From the NCBI GenBank assembly GCA_030272585.1, contig BSYQ01000013.1:2480001-2544000 (forward strand): a stretch of 64,000 nt of DNA. The letters are read 5' to 3'. Shown here one piece after another: positions 53,705-63,902 of this stretch; position 1 is the first letter of the stretch, and each line of letters starts with the position of its first letter. The translations under genes and the position numbers were made by a program. Below the pieces are notes generated by a model that was not told the DNA's origin, did no database searches, and saw only the letters and a list, made by a program, of their open reading frames with translations. Origin of the DNA: Bryopsis sp. KO-2023 (lineage: Eukaryota; Chlorophyta; Ulvophyceae; Bryopsidales; Bryopsidaceae).

Positions 53705-56700
53705 TTCCCTCATTCTGCTTGATTACTATTTATATCGTCTTTTTTTTGTTTTTTATTTTTTTTTGGGGGGGGAGGGATGAAAAGAAACAGAGAGAGGGAG
53801 GGCATATCAGCCTATTTTAGCATAGTGTTATTATTTATTTATTTTTTTTCTTTTGAAACCAAAGACGAGAAAACTGTTGAACAAAGTGCCAGCTATTGTC
53901 TGTGAAGAGCACCGTACCCTCCCAAACAATTACGACATAATCCCGAGTCGGTCATATCATGTTTCCTGCTACCAAGAAGGAAGTTAAAAAATATTGTTGT
54001 TGTTTTTTCTTGTTTTGTGTGTGTTTTTGTTGACTTTCAATCAATCAATCAATCTTCGACAAAGTAAAAAAAGACCGAGGTCGAAATTCCCGACGTGCAA
54101 CCCACCTCTTACTCCCACACGAGTTCTAAGTTAAAAATTGTCGTGTCAGAGTGGGAGGGTACCCGCCGTCGGATCTACTTCAGATCTCTTTCGGCTCGGA
54201 TTCATCATTCACGACTTCTTTGATCTGGAATCTTTCTAATCCCATTTATGTGTACCACTCTCGAGTTTTAATCTCCTCGATCACTGTGGTTGACCCGCAT
54301 ACGATCTCAAACGGGCCGGTTTAAAGCTTTTTGTGTTTCGTCGACTGAGACAACATTTTTCCAGTTTTTGGTGTGTGGATTATGAGTCACCAATTCTGGT
54401 GGCGACTTTTGTTGCACTCGAGGGAGTGATTGGCGGTTCCATTCACTGTTGGGTTTGGTCGACCGATAAAGAAAGCCTCAATTCGCGTTAGAAGTGCTGG
54501 CGCACTCTCGCGCGTCTGCGGAGTTGTACACGGAATTTTACATCGAAAAAAGACTACAAAAAGAACACCCAAGCCCGAACCAACCCTGCCTAGGAAAAAG
54601 TCGAAGCAAGTCTGTGCCCGCGAGGACGTGATGGACCTCTCGACCTCCAGACCTCCAGGTCGAACAAAGCCCCCCTCCCCCCAAAAAAGAAACAATAAAA
54701 AAAACGAAAGCATCGTTCGAACGTTCACCCCCATATATATAATTTTTTTTTTTATTTTTTTTGCTTTTTTTTTTGAAAATTAAGCCCCAGCATGTTCTGC
54801 TGGCCTCGCAATAAGTTTTCCCTCTTCAAACACACTGACAAATTGATCTGGAACAGCTGACTCCACTGGCTCCTCCCCACCATTAAAAATAACCAAGACC
54901 CCAGCTGATTTTGCTGTCGAAACAGCCACATCGGTCGATGAATCAGGAATATACACCTGGGGGAAAGATAAAGAAAGAAAAAAAAACATGAAGATGTAAG
55001 AGTGTAATGGTTTTGATTTAACAATGTTAGATGAAACCAGACCAAACCAAAAAGAAATGAGTGGCTACTTTTTAACATGGACTCCTTTATCTATCATCTA
55101 ATTTTTGGGGTCGAGGGCTTCTCACCTTGACTCCATCGCATTTATCGACAGCCAACATCCCGATGTGAGTTGCCTAGACATCGACTGCTTGGTTGAGTTC
55201 ACGACCTCAACCGAGACCATGACTGTTTCGAAAAGAAGCCCCAGCTTCTTGCAGGAATCCACGGTGATGGCATTCACTTTTCCATCGACCTGTCCATTAG
55301 AAAAAAACCCAACATAAAGAACAGACAGACTCTCGATCCAGCAAACATGCGGGAAATCACTCGAACAAAAGCTTATGAACTTTGTCAACTACATCCAGAC
55401 CCAGCTGGTCCTCCCGGGAGGGAATTACCATTCTGGCAACCCACCCTGCCCCCCCCCCCAAAAAAAAAGAAAAGACTAAAAAAAAAAAAAAAGGAAAAAA
55501 GCAGCCCTGACCAGTCGCACCTTCACAATAGGATCTTCACACTTGTAGATGTACATCGTTTGTCGGGGGTTGGTGTTTTCGAGGAAGATTTCCTTGTTGC
55601 CCTTGTGATTTTCCACGGTCCATTTGCTCTCCATTTCCTCTCCATTACCAGCTCCGTTTTTCCAGCTTTCACCGTGGGCGCCCCAGTCGACCGTAATTTC
55701 ACAGGAACCAAGCCAGACCTGCCTGGAATGTTTTTAGACTTTTCTGCATCCGTTACTTTCTTCAATCCCTGTCAGCTGTGTTCAGAAAGAATGTCAATTT
55801 TCTTACCATAATGATACTTTGCCAATCTGTCCCTCCCTCCCCCCCCCCCCTCCTCTTTGAAAAAAAAATATTAAACACACATGCATATGATCGAATGTTT
55901 CATGATTTGATCATATCCAGGATTTTCCCTCGATTGATGCTAAAAAGAAGAGAGAAAAACAACACTAGGATAATTCTTTTTCATTTTTTTTGTTTGCATA
56001 GGGAGTGGTGGGCTCGTCCTTTACATACCAATCTATTTGATCAAAATGATAGACAAAAAAAGGGTGTCTTCATATTTATTTATTTTTACCTTCTTTTTGG
56101 CATCAAAAACATCAGCAACCAGATGAGCAGGGTTTGGTTTATCAACCTGTGGCTGCCAGGATCTTGTTGGATGCACCTGTCACATCACATCACTCTTTTT
56201 CATAATCACATCACTCTTTTTTTAAAATGACATTGCTAACAGCCCCATTTCTAATTCAATCCTATTGAAAACGTGTTGAAAAGAACACAGTAATAGAAGA
56301 TTAATTTCATGATTTCCTTTAAACTGCCTTGTGTTCAATTTTTATGATGAAAAGTTCTATTACTTTTCTTATCAGTTTTTAAAAAACACACATCTTCTCT
56401 TGTATAAAAAAAATTTCACACCTGAGGTGGGCCCATTGGTTTGCTTTCAGGAAATTCAGGTTTCTTGACTTTGGGTGCCAGTGTTGTTTTTTTTTCTGCA
56501 GGTGGTCCACTGGGGGGTCTTTTACCAAGAAGAAAAATATTTCTTAATAGATCGAAAGACATGATGTATAATAATTGTACATTGTAATTTCCGAAGAAAA
56601 ACACATTGTTATTGTAATTTACATTGATTTTTTTTTTTTTTGAACATCATATACATCTTTCTTCCAGCCCATGAAAGTGTAAGTGCTAAAACTATCAGAA

Positions 56701-57733
56701 ACAAGAGTCTTTTAGATAAGGAGAGAAAAAAACATCCTTATCCGTTTCTGATATGTACTTATTAATTTTATTCTAAGAAAACCATAAATTCTTTAAAACA
56801 ACCCACCCACAACAAAGAATAATAAGAAAAAAAACAAGAAGAAGATTTACCTGAGCCAAGGAATTCTGAAACCGAGATTCCATCTGGATTCCATGTGGGG
56901 GCTTCCATGTGATATGCTGAGCAATAGGTGGACTTTCCCAAAATCATGCTCTTGATGGCATCCACCCATTCCACATGACTGACATCGGTCGCCCGAAATT
57001 TCTTCAAGATTTTTTTGAAATCTCGGCGGACTGGATACTTCGCTTGATGTGAAGGGGTGGCTTCTCTGAAACTGTTCCATTTTTGGGAGGTGACTTTTTC
57101 TGTCGAAAGGGTAAACACTCCCAGCTAGGAAAGCAAAACCGAAAAAACACAACCTTCAACAATCAATTATATCAAGATTGGATTGACACGTCGATAAAAC
57201 ATGCAAGAAGATACTAACAAGAAAACGACATGCTGTCAGTCACATGGAAGACACTGGGAAAATAAAATTATGCAGTGTATAGTCAAGCAAACAGATGGGA
57301 TGGCTTCAAGAGCAGATTGGGTCTATGACATAAAAATCGACGCTTGGTGTTGGATTTGTGGTAGGCATGGGATGGTGAGTCGATGAGATGTCGCGACGGC
57401 TGCGGCTACTGTCGACGTTCAAAAACGTATTTTTTCAGCCTTCACTGTGACGCTAAGGAAGCGATCAAAATCGGATCGACGTGCGCTCCCCATAAATGTC
57501 ACAGAAAAAGAACAAAGATCGTTCTTCCTTAAAACCATAAAGCCCACGTGCAACTAACCTCCCCATTTCGCCCCCGATCGCGCCGCCGCCCCACCAAGAA
57601 GATCGAATCTTCACATCAAACCGGGCATGCTTATTATTATTTTCTCAATCCGCTCTTTGTTCGTGGGTTCGTGGGAGGAGCTCACCTTGCAGCCGCCTCC
57701 TTGAAGTACCCCCGGCATGGCGCTCGATCCAGA
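53705..57733. repeat. segmental duplication, copy B (4.0 kb)
   Basis: Direct copy of 42838-46827, starting 10.87 kb downstream. It joins ...CAATTACG straight to ACATAATCCC where copy A has the 256-bp MITE-bearing stretch. It keeps the CAP exon and flanking DNA (about 55470-55860) missing from copy A. Confidence 0.92.
54780..57122 (-). pseudogene. cyclase-associated protein (CAP) pseudogene, copy B
   Basis: Exons on the minus strand include about 57122-56853 (FRATDVSHVEWVDAIKSMI, WNPDGISVSEFLG), 56517-56425 (proline-rich, KRPPSGPPAEKKTTLAPK), about 56175-56095 (VDKPNPAHLVADVFDAKKK), 55770-55518 (GLKKVTDAEKSKN, KWTVENHKGNKEIFLEN), 55290-55125 (VDGKVNAITVDSCKKLGLLF) and 54956-54780 (VYIPDSSTDVAVSTAKSAG...HAGA, stop). 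The last exon ends where CAP proteins end. Defects: the first exon runs about 24 residues in a shifted frame before returning, the 55770 exon changes frame before KWTVEN, and the 55290 exon carries a TAG where copy A has CAA. It is less decayed than copy A. The N-terminal start is not found, so a live gene must be elsewhere. Confidence 0.8.
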
Positions 57734-58099
57734 AAATCTCACCAGTAAGAAAGAACTTCTCTGAAAGCGTTCAACCATCGTGGCGTAATGACCGCTCCGA
57801 GACCTCATCCAAGCTCGACGTGATGTGGTGGGTTGAAAGGTTATTATCTGTGGGTTTCAAATCTTCTGGTGGCGCTTCTTTGATTGGGGTGAGAACACAT
57901 GGCAGTCCTTTTTTGGCGTCACGATGAAATACTTCAAACCACCCAGTTCCATCATCACTTTTTTGCAGCCATCCTGCCTATAAAACCCCACTCTCGATTC
58001 CCTTTGGGCATGAATCGATCCCTGAGAGTTTCAGGTGGTGCGTTGCATTCCCATCTTTTTAATTAGCAAGCACTGCGCAAGAAAGAAAGAATCAGCAAA
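57734..58099. promoter_or_regulatory. upstream region of the glycine-rich protein gene
   Basis: 366 bp without a gene, holding the TATA box at 57981. The likely 5' UTR runs from about 58010 to 58099. Confidence 0.5.
57981..57987 (+). promoter_or_regulatory. TATA box
   Basis: TATAAAA lies 119 bp upstream of the ATG at 58100 in a C-rich context (CCTGCCTATAAAACCCC). It suits a strongly expressed secreted-protein gene. Confidence 0.6.
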
Positions 58100-58815
58100 A
58101 TGGCCAAGCTCGTTGTTGTTGCTTTGTTTGCGATGCTGGTCCTGACCTCCGCCAGTTCTTCCCGTCTCGGTAAATAACCAACGGTCGACTTTTGGCTTAT
58201 TTTTGGTTTCAAATGCTGCGTACTGGCGATTGAATTTATTTTTCTTTTAAAAGAAAATTTTCTTTTCCCTGCAGACTTCGATGACGCGCCTCATGGTAAG
58301 AATTCGAACCGCACTTTCTGTATGATTTTGTGACCCGCCGCGTATTGAGACTCCTTCACTCAACACACCCTATTTTTTTTCAGTGAGCCGTGACCTTCTT
58401 GGCTGGGGTCGGTGGAGCGGCGGCGGCGGCGGCGGCGGCGGCGGTGGAGGAGGCGGAGGCGGTGGCGGCGGTGGCGGCGGCGGCGGCGGCGGTGGAGGTG
58501 GAGGTGGAGGTGGAGGTGGTGGTGGTGGCGGTGGAGGAGGAAGTCGATGGGGTGGCAGAAAGTGTAAGTACTTTATGTGGTTTGTTTTTAGACTTTGACG
58601 GTTTGGATTGAATTGTACACGATGGGCTGGTGATTAGCGGTTCTTAATGAAGTGACTGGTTCGTAGTGGTTGGCTGGAGAAGCGGTGGTGGTGGAGGCGG
58701 CGGCGGCGGCGGCGGTGGTGGTGGAGGTGGCGGAGGAGGAGGAGGCGGCGGAGGCGGTGGTGGTGGTGGTGGTGGTGGCGGCGGCGGCGGCGGTTGCAGG
58801 TGGTGGTGCAAGTAA
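58100..58815 (+). CDS. small secreted glycine-rich protein
   Basis: Four exons join in frame: 58100-58169, 58275-58295, 58384-58563 and 58667-58815 (stop TAA). They total 420 nt and 139 residues. Residues 1-20 are a signal peptide (MAKLVVVALFAMLVLTSASS). After a short acidic stretch DFDDAPH comes SRDLLGWGRWS, then 41 consecutive Gly, SRWGGRK, LVGWRS, 37 consecutive Gly and the tail CRWWCK. The glycines use GGC, GGT and GGA mixed. Exons 3 and 4 share the plan GW-x-S-Gly(n)-R-W-K, suggesting exon duplication. Glycine-rich secreted proteins usually act in cell walls, adhesive or extracellular matrix; the role here is inferred only from composition. The two tail Cys could cross-link chains. Confidence 0.8.
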
Positions 58816-59023
58816 TTGCTTGCCTGATTCTCAGCAGGGTTGTGTGCATTATTGAGTACAAGAAACTGGGTTCCATCGTGAAAGAGAATCATACTTCTTT
58901 CGACTGGGCACCAGGCTTAATATTTTGTTAATGTGAGGAGTTGGGCATCCACTTTTATTAATATGATTAGGTTTCAGCAGCGAGGTCTGCTCTTTGGACT
59001 GTGGCACAATCAATTTAGGAATC

Positions 59024-59029
59024 AATAAA
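59024..59029 (+). terminator. polyadenylation signal
   Basis: AATAAA lies 209 bp after the stop of the glycine-rich gene, in GGAATCAATAAATCTAC. Confidence 0.4.
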
Positions 59030-60462
59030 TCTACTTCGTGTATTTGGTACTTATTTCTCCAGAATTTTGAGGAACTTTTGGTTTTTGTATGTATATTGCG
59101 CCAGGGTTACCTGGCTTCTAGATTCTGATCAAGTTTCCGGCTGTTGTTTAGGTGGGGTGTATTTTGGGACCCAACTCTTTTGTTCTATATGGATACGTTG
59201 TTTGGAATTACTGTATATTTGGAGGAGTCTTCAGTCAATCAGCTCCTCAGTGGCAATTGTAATACATGAACATTGCTGGACTGCACATTTTGTAAAAAAA
59301 AAAAGGTGGAAGCTGTGGGGTCCCATAACCTTGAACCTTTGGAAGTCCCTGCAAATATCATGAAATAACTCCCCACTAGGTTGCCTGCACTCTTTCAAGC
59401 AAGCTTTTTTCCATTAATGAGTTTCTTGGGACTCGGCTTGTAGAGCCACTCACCCAACAATCCAAGATACGACATTGAAGAAATATATAAATAGAAATAT
59501 TAAATACTATACATTTCTTTTTTTTTCCTTAGAAATAGTGCTTGCAAGTTGCTAGGAGGAGCACACTTCTGAACTGTGCAGCGTTTTTTTTGGAAAATCC
59601 CGGCAATATTTAGATAGCACAACTCAAGGACACCACAGTTGTGGACACCAATGGCAGGACGAAAGGAGGAAGAGGAATCATTCCCAGTGCTCCTATTGCA
59701 CACATCTTCAGCCTATAATCAGCTTCGGTGGCATCTTCAGACTATGATCAGCTTTGGTTGTGTCTAATCATACATATGTTCTGCAATTTTTTTTTTGCTG
59801 TTTTTGCACCGCGGAGATGGCTGTCGTTGCTTTTGCCTGTTTGCACTTGGACATCCATCTGACTGAAATCGATCAAACGAGGATTTGGTGGATTTTGGAG
59901 GAAAAATAGGACGGTGGTTTATGAAACTTAGAAAAAAGAATAGATGTTTGTTAAAGAACAATCAAGAGTATATACCTTTGAGTGGGGAAAAGGATGCAGA
60001 AAATTGTGATAGAAAATTGGAACTGGATACTTTTTCCAGAGCTATGGAGTCTGTTTTTTTCAATAGCCAATAATTACATTCAGGCAAAAAAGAGGCCACC
60101 ACCCCCCCCATAATTCAAGAAAGATTCAAACCTAGCCACCATGCAAAGAATCCACCCAAAAAGCTTCCTGAGTTTGTCTTACAACCTCTTTTTCTTTGTT
60201 GACCAAACATAGGGAAGTGTGCTATGATATGACACTGAGAGGGTTCGAATCCGCTTCAGAAGCGACGCATTTCGTGAAATTGAATCAAGCTGTCCCATCG
60301 GAAACACACAGCAATCTTCAAAACGACCCACGGCGCCCTCCACAGCAAGAAATTATTCGTTGCGAATTTCAGCAGTGTATTCGCTTGATAAAAATCAGCG
60401 TGCTTGCTTTCTTATTTTATTTGCGAAAAGGATAGGGCTGCGTTTACCACAACACGATTGCA
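59030..60462. other. intergenic, no gene seen
   Basis: Holds a pair of roughly 30-bp direct repeats (CATCTTCAGCCTATAATCAG and CATCTTCAGACTATGATCAG) at about 59703-59760. Short ORFs here lack supporting signals. Confidence 0.5.
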
Positions 60463-62303
60463 ATGCATTCCGTTGCCGTGATTGTCGCATGTCTCGCTCT
60501 AGGGTTCTGCTGCTGGGCGGAAGCCCGAGCAGTTGCAGGTGCATTTTTTTTGAGTCTTTGTGCCGCCCGTGTGTGGGATGCCCGTCTTCGTGTTTTGGGG
60601 AAGCTTCGCAACACTGTTTTGAACGAATTGCGTGACGTTGTGTTCTGACCATTACAGGTCAAGGTGGTGCTTTGAGTGGATTCGGCGGAATGCGCAGTCT
60701 CAACCAAGGTGTGCAGTGTACGTCGAGTAACAAATTTTATGATATCTTTTGTCGAGATTTTCCACTTGTTTATTTTCTGCAGAAATAACAAAATTCCAAA
60801 ATTCCTGCTGATAGATTGCTGAGGCTTCAGCCTTGGGTTGCTGTGTTGTCTCTCTGTGTTGGAATTATTACCAGCAGGTGTCGATGATAATTTGTTGAGA
60901 ATGTTTGTGGAATAGGGAATGCATGTGGGAATTTTGATTTCAAGTTCAACACCGATTTTCCTTCTGGAACTCCCATGAACAATGGAGCAGAGGCCATCAC
61001 TGCAAACAGCGACGAATGCTGTGCTCTCTGCACCAACACTGATGGTGAGGAATTTTTTTTTTCTCGGCTGCTCAGGGCCTGAGATCGATTATTTTGATTA
61101 AATGGTTTTATTTTTAGTTTTATTTTTTTCAGCAAATCTGGAAGGAACTGTTTATGTGACCAGGCTTTTTTCCCATGTCTATTTTTTTTTCTCTCTTTTT
61201 GTATCAAAGGGATTTGTCTGTGTTTTTTTTTGTATCGAAGGGATTTGTGTGTGTGTGTGTGTGTGTTTTTGTATCAAAGGGATTTATTTTTTCCTTTTGT
61301 AAGGAAGGGATGTTGGATGATCGAATTTTTGTTTGTAGGATGTAAGACATGGACCAGGATCAAAAAGAATACCCGACACAACAGGAGAGGGGAATGCTGG
61401 CTGAGGGACCATACTCCAGCACAAAAATCTTGCAACCATTGCGACAGTGGAACTGTAAAGGATGTCAATGGTAGGGTTCTGCCCTTTTATTATTGTTATT
61501 AAATATAATAATTCGACACAGCAAAATTTCTGATGAAAATTGAAAATCAATTAGATTATTAGACCTCAGCTGCTCGATTGCCTTGTTGAGGACTTCCTAA
61601 TCATTGCTGTGAAGGGTTTTAAGTTTGGGTTTTAAGTTTTTTGGTGCTTTTAAATTCCAGATTTCCTGGATGATTGCGAGAAGAAGGGGAGGGAGGCTGG
61701 AAGTTTTGCAGTGAGGGGTGCTTGCAGCACTCTGACTTCATTGTGCCCACCTCCCACTGAAGAAGACAAAAAAGATTTTGAATCTAGAACCTCTGCACAA
61801 CTCCGTGAGCGAACTGAACAAATCAAAAGATATCATTGCTTACCAAAACACATTTTGTCTTTCTTTTGTGAATGATGAGTTGATAACTTTACATTTGAAA
61901 GTTGATATGTGTCTGTGGATGCTTTCTTTTAATGGGTTTGAATTTTTATTTGTAATATATACAAATACTCTAGACTTGGAGGCTGACAAATTTTGACCTC
62001 CCTCATGGAAAAAACCTGCATAAAGAATTATCAAAGAATCATATCAGCAGCTGGTTCACCTTGTGTGTGTGTTTTGTTACCTCCTTTTCAGAGATTTCAG
62101 GTGTTGCCGAACGCACCTGCAAAGTTTTGTTCGAAAACCAGTGCCAGTCGGCTGCTTTTGACGCAGTGTCGAACGATGCGGTCTGCAATGACATCTTGAC
62201 TTATGGCCCAGGGGGTGGTGGTGTTGAGTCTTGCCCTGATTTCAGTGCAGCCCTCACGATTTTTGAATCCCAACTGGAAAAGCTTTGTGAATCTGAGGAG
62301 TGA
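60463..62303 (+). CDS. secreted cysteine-rich protein with PAN/apple-like motif
   Basis: Six exons keep frame throughout: 60463-60538, 60658-60708, 60916-61044, 61339-61470, 61661-61804 and 62092-62303 (stop TGA). They total 744 nt and 247 residues. Residues 1-20 form a signal peptide (MHSVAVIVACLALGFCCWAE). A Gly-rich linker (GQGGALSGFGGM) leads to a Cys-rich core with ECCALCTNTDGCKTWTR and GECWLRD, the CC-x2-C...C-x-W...C-W-L pattern of PAN/apple domains, which bind glycans or proteins. A second Cys-rich part has DDCEKKGREAG, then ERTCKVLFENQCQSAAFD and AVCNDILTYGPGG. About 17 Cys in the mature chain suggest disulfide-bonded extracellular folding. It lies 1.6 kb after another secreted-protein gene on the same strand. 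No exact family is known to me. Confidence 0.78.
61198..61288 (+). repeat. three near-direct repeats of TTTGTATCAAAGGGATTTGT
   Basis: Copies begin at about 61198, 61227 and 61268 inside an intron of the PAN-like gene. The second carries G for A in GTATCGAAGG. They are spaced by T-runs and a (GT)n tract. Confidence 0.75.
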
Positions 62304-62873
62304 TCCATTTGAGGGGGAAAAGACACCCCTTTTTTTTAAAGAGAAAAATGGACATCTGTACTTTTAAGGGGAAGAGAAAGGCCTTTCATGAACACATGTT
62401 GTTGTTATGATGAACATATGTATCACAAAGGGGAAGGAAAACTGATTTGTTTGCAAGATTCAACGAGTGCAGGAATTAAATTTGTAAGGAAGTGATCGAT
62501 CGGAAATGAACCAAGTGTGTGGAGGGTGGAATTGATGATCCCTCAGGGGGTCGGTTGTTGTTGTTTCTGGAACCAGAAACCATCGTTCCTCTTTTTTGTC
62601 TGTTTTGGAGCTTTGGGAATTCAAACGAATGGACAAACATCATATTCAAAAAGCTCATGAGGGTGATCGAGCTGCCAGGAGCAATTTTCATTCCAACCTG
62701 ATCTGAAATGAAACACAAATTAAAAAATAATCAACTAATGCATTTCAATCTGTCACTTTCAATCTGTCACTGTTAAAATTTTGTATAAGACAGCGTAGAA
62801 CTCACTCCCAGTCGCCCACGTAAGTCTCACAGAGCCTTGGGTTATGTCTGTTTGCGTTCTGAGTTCTTCGATC
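62304..62873. other. intergenic, no gene seen
   Basis: 3' region of the PAN-like gene and upstream region of the next. It includes a near-palindrome TTTCTGGAACCAGAAA at about 62566-62581. No gene is seen. Confidence 0.5.
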
Positions 62874-63623
62874 ATGAAGAAAGGTAAAGAAAGGTGCTTT
62901 CCTAACTGTAGAGTCAACACGTGTCAATGGTGTTGCTGAGATGTCGACATCCACAAAAGTGATCACGGGTGTTTTTCGTTTGGTCGACAGGCAACGAAAA
63001 CAAGCAGACAAGGACGGAAGCCTCGATATCTCGACATATCGAGAGGATCCGGTCCAAAGCACTTCAAAACCGTTCCAGCGACAAGAAGGTTAAGCCGAAA
63101 CCCCTTCAAAAGTGTTCAAGCGACAGAAAGGTTAAGCTGAAACCGGTCGCTCCGAAGATCCTCGAGGATATAACGAACAAGGGGGCTATCAACAGGACAA
63201 GTAAGGAAAGGGATCACATAAAGGCTTTCACACCTCACACATTCAATGGCGGCACATTCACCACCCTTCCAACATGCTTGCAGGATCTGATACAACACTG
63301 GAGCCTGCTCCCAAGGAGATGGTCAGGGAGGCAGCGGCGATCCAGCAACACGTGGAGCGCATCTCCACGCCGTCGGAAACGGGGTCCTTGGAACTGGGCC
63401 TAAATCAATCTTTTTCGTTAAGGTTTCTACAACCGATGGGACGATTTATGCGCACGTTGAGGGCTCGGCCTCAGAACTCTGCCCAGATGTTGGAAAAGAG
63501 TGAGGTGGTGGTTAACGACACGAGGATCAGGATTTCTGTGGAGCGACACACCCAAAGGATCAGGGGCAGAGGCGAGAATTTGGATGTCTGTGTGCGGAAG
63601 AGACCCAAGGAAACTGTCGTCAC
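62874..63623 (+). CDS. unrecognised basic protein, probably incomplete at right
   Basis: Three exons can be joined in frame: a tiny one at 62874-62883 (ATG AAG AAA G), then 62990-63201 and 63284-63623, which ends at a CACAG/GTGAAG donor. The product is about 187 residues, Lys/Arg-rich, with a repeated Lys-rich phrase (SSDKKVKPKPLQK, SSDRKVKLKPVAP) and a recurring H-x-x-R-I element (ISRHIERIRS, IQQHVERIST, VERHTQRIRG). I recognise no family. If the last donor is not used, the frame stops at 63637-63639. The exon joins rest on phase and splice consensus only. Any continuation would be beyond the mariner-like sequence or outside the window. Confidence 0.42.
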
Positions 63624-63666
63624 AGGTGAAGTGGTGTGAGTTTTCGTTGAATCAGTTCTTTGTTTA

Positions 63667-63775
63667 TGAGGGCTGTTCCATAAGTTCGCAACTCAACCTT
63701 TTTTTCTGAATTTTGATATGAAATTTGGCACACGTTATGTTATATAAGTTTCAGCCAGGCCCTCAAAATTTCGTG
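63667..63775 (+). mobile_element. possible terminal region of a mariner-like transposon
   Basis: After a TA, TGAGGGCTGTTCCATAAGTT resembles the terminal repeats of many mariner-family elements (GAGGGnnnTCCnnAAGTnC type). No transposase is seen in the remaining 330 bp and the other end is not in view, so this is tentative. Confidence 0.3.
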
Positions 63776-63902
63776 TAATTTGACGCGTTAGTGTCAACGT
63801 TACAAACAAAACAAAACAGTCGACTCCATAGTTCAGTCAGAAATAGCATTGCAGAGCTCCAAGGGGAATCGTTTACCAAGGGAGCTAAAGCGGTTGTGGT
63901 AA

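Noticed and set aside
58634-58892. Poly-Pro and poly-His minus-strand ORFs
   Set aside because: They are the antisense of the polyglycine exon, which has a signal peptide, splice sites and correct phases on the plus strand.
60242-60252. GGTTCGAATCC, identical to a tRNA B-box / T-arm core
   Set aside because: The flanking bases do not form a T stem and no acceptor, D or anticodon arm can be built upstream, so it is not a tRNA gene.
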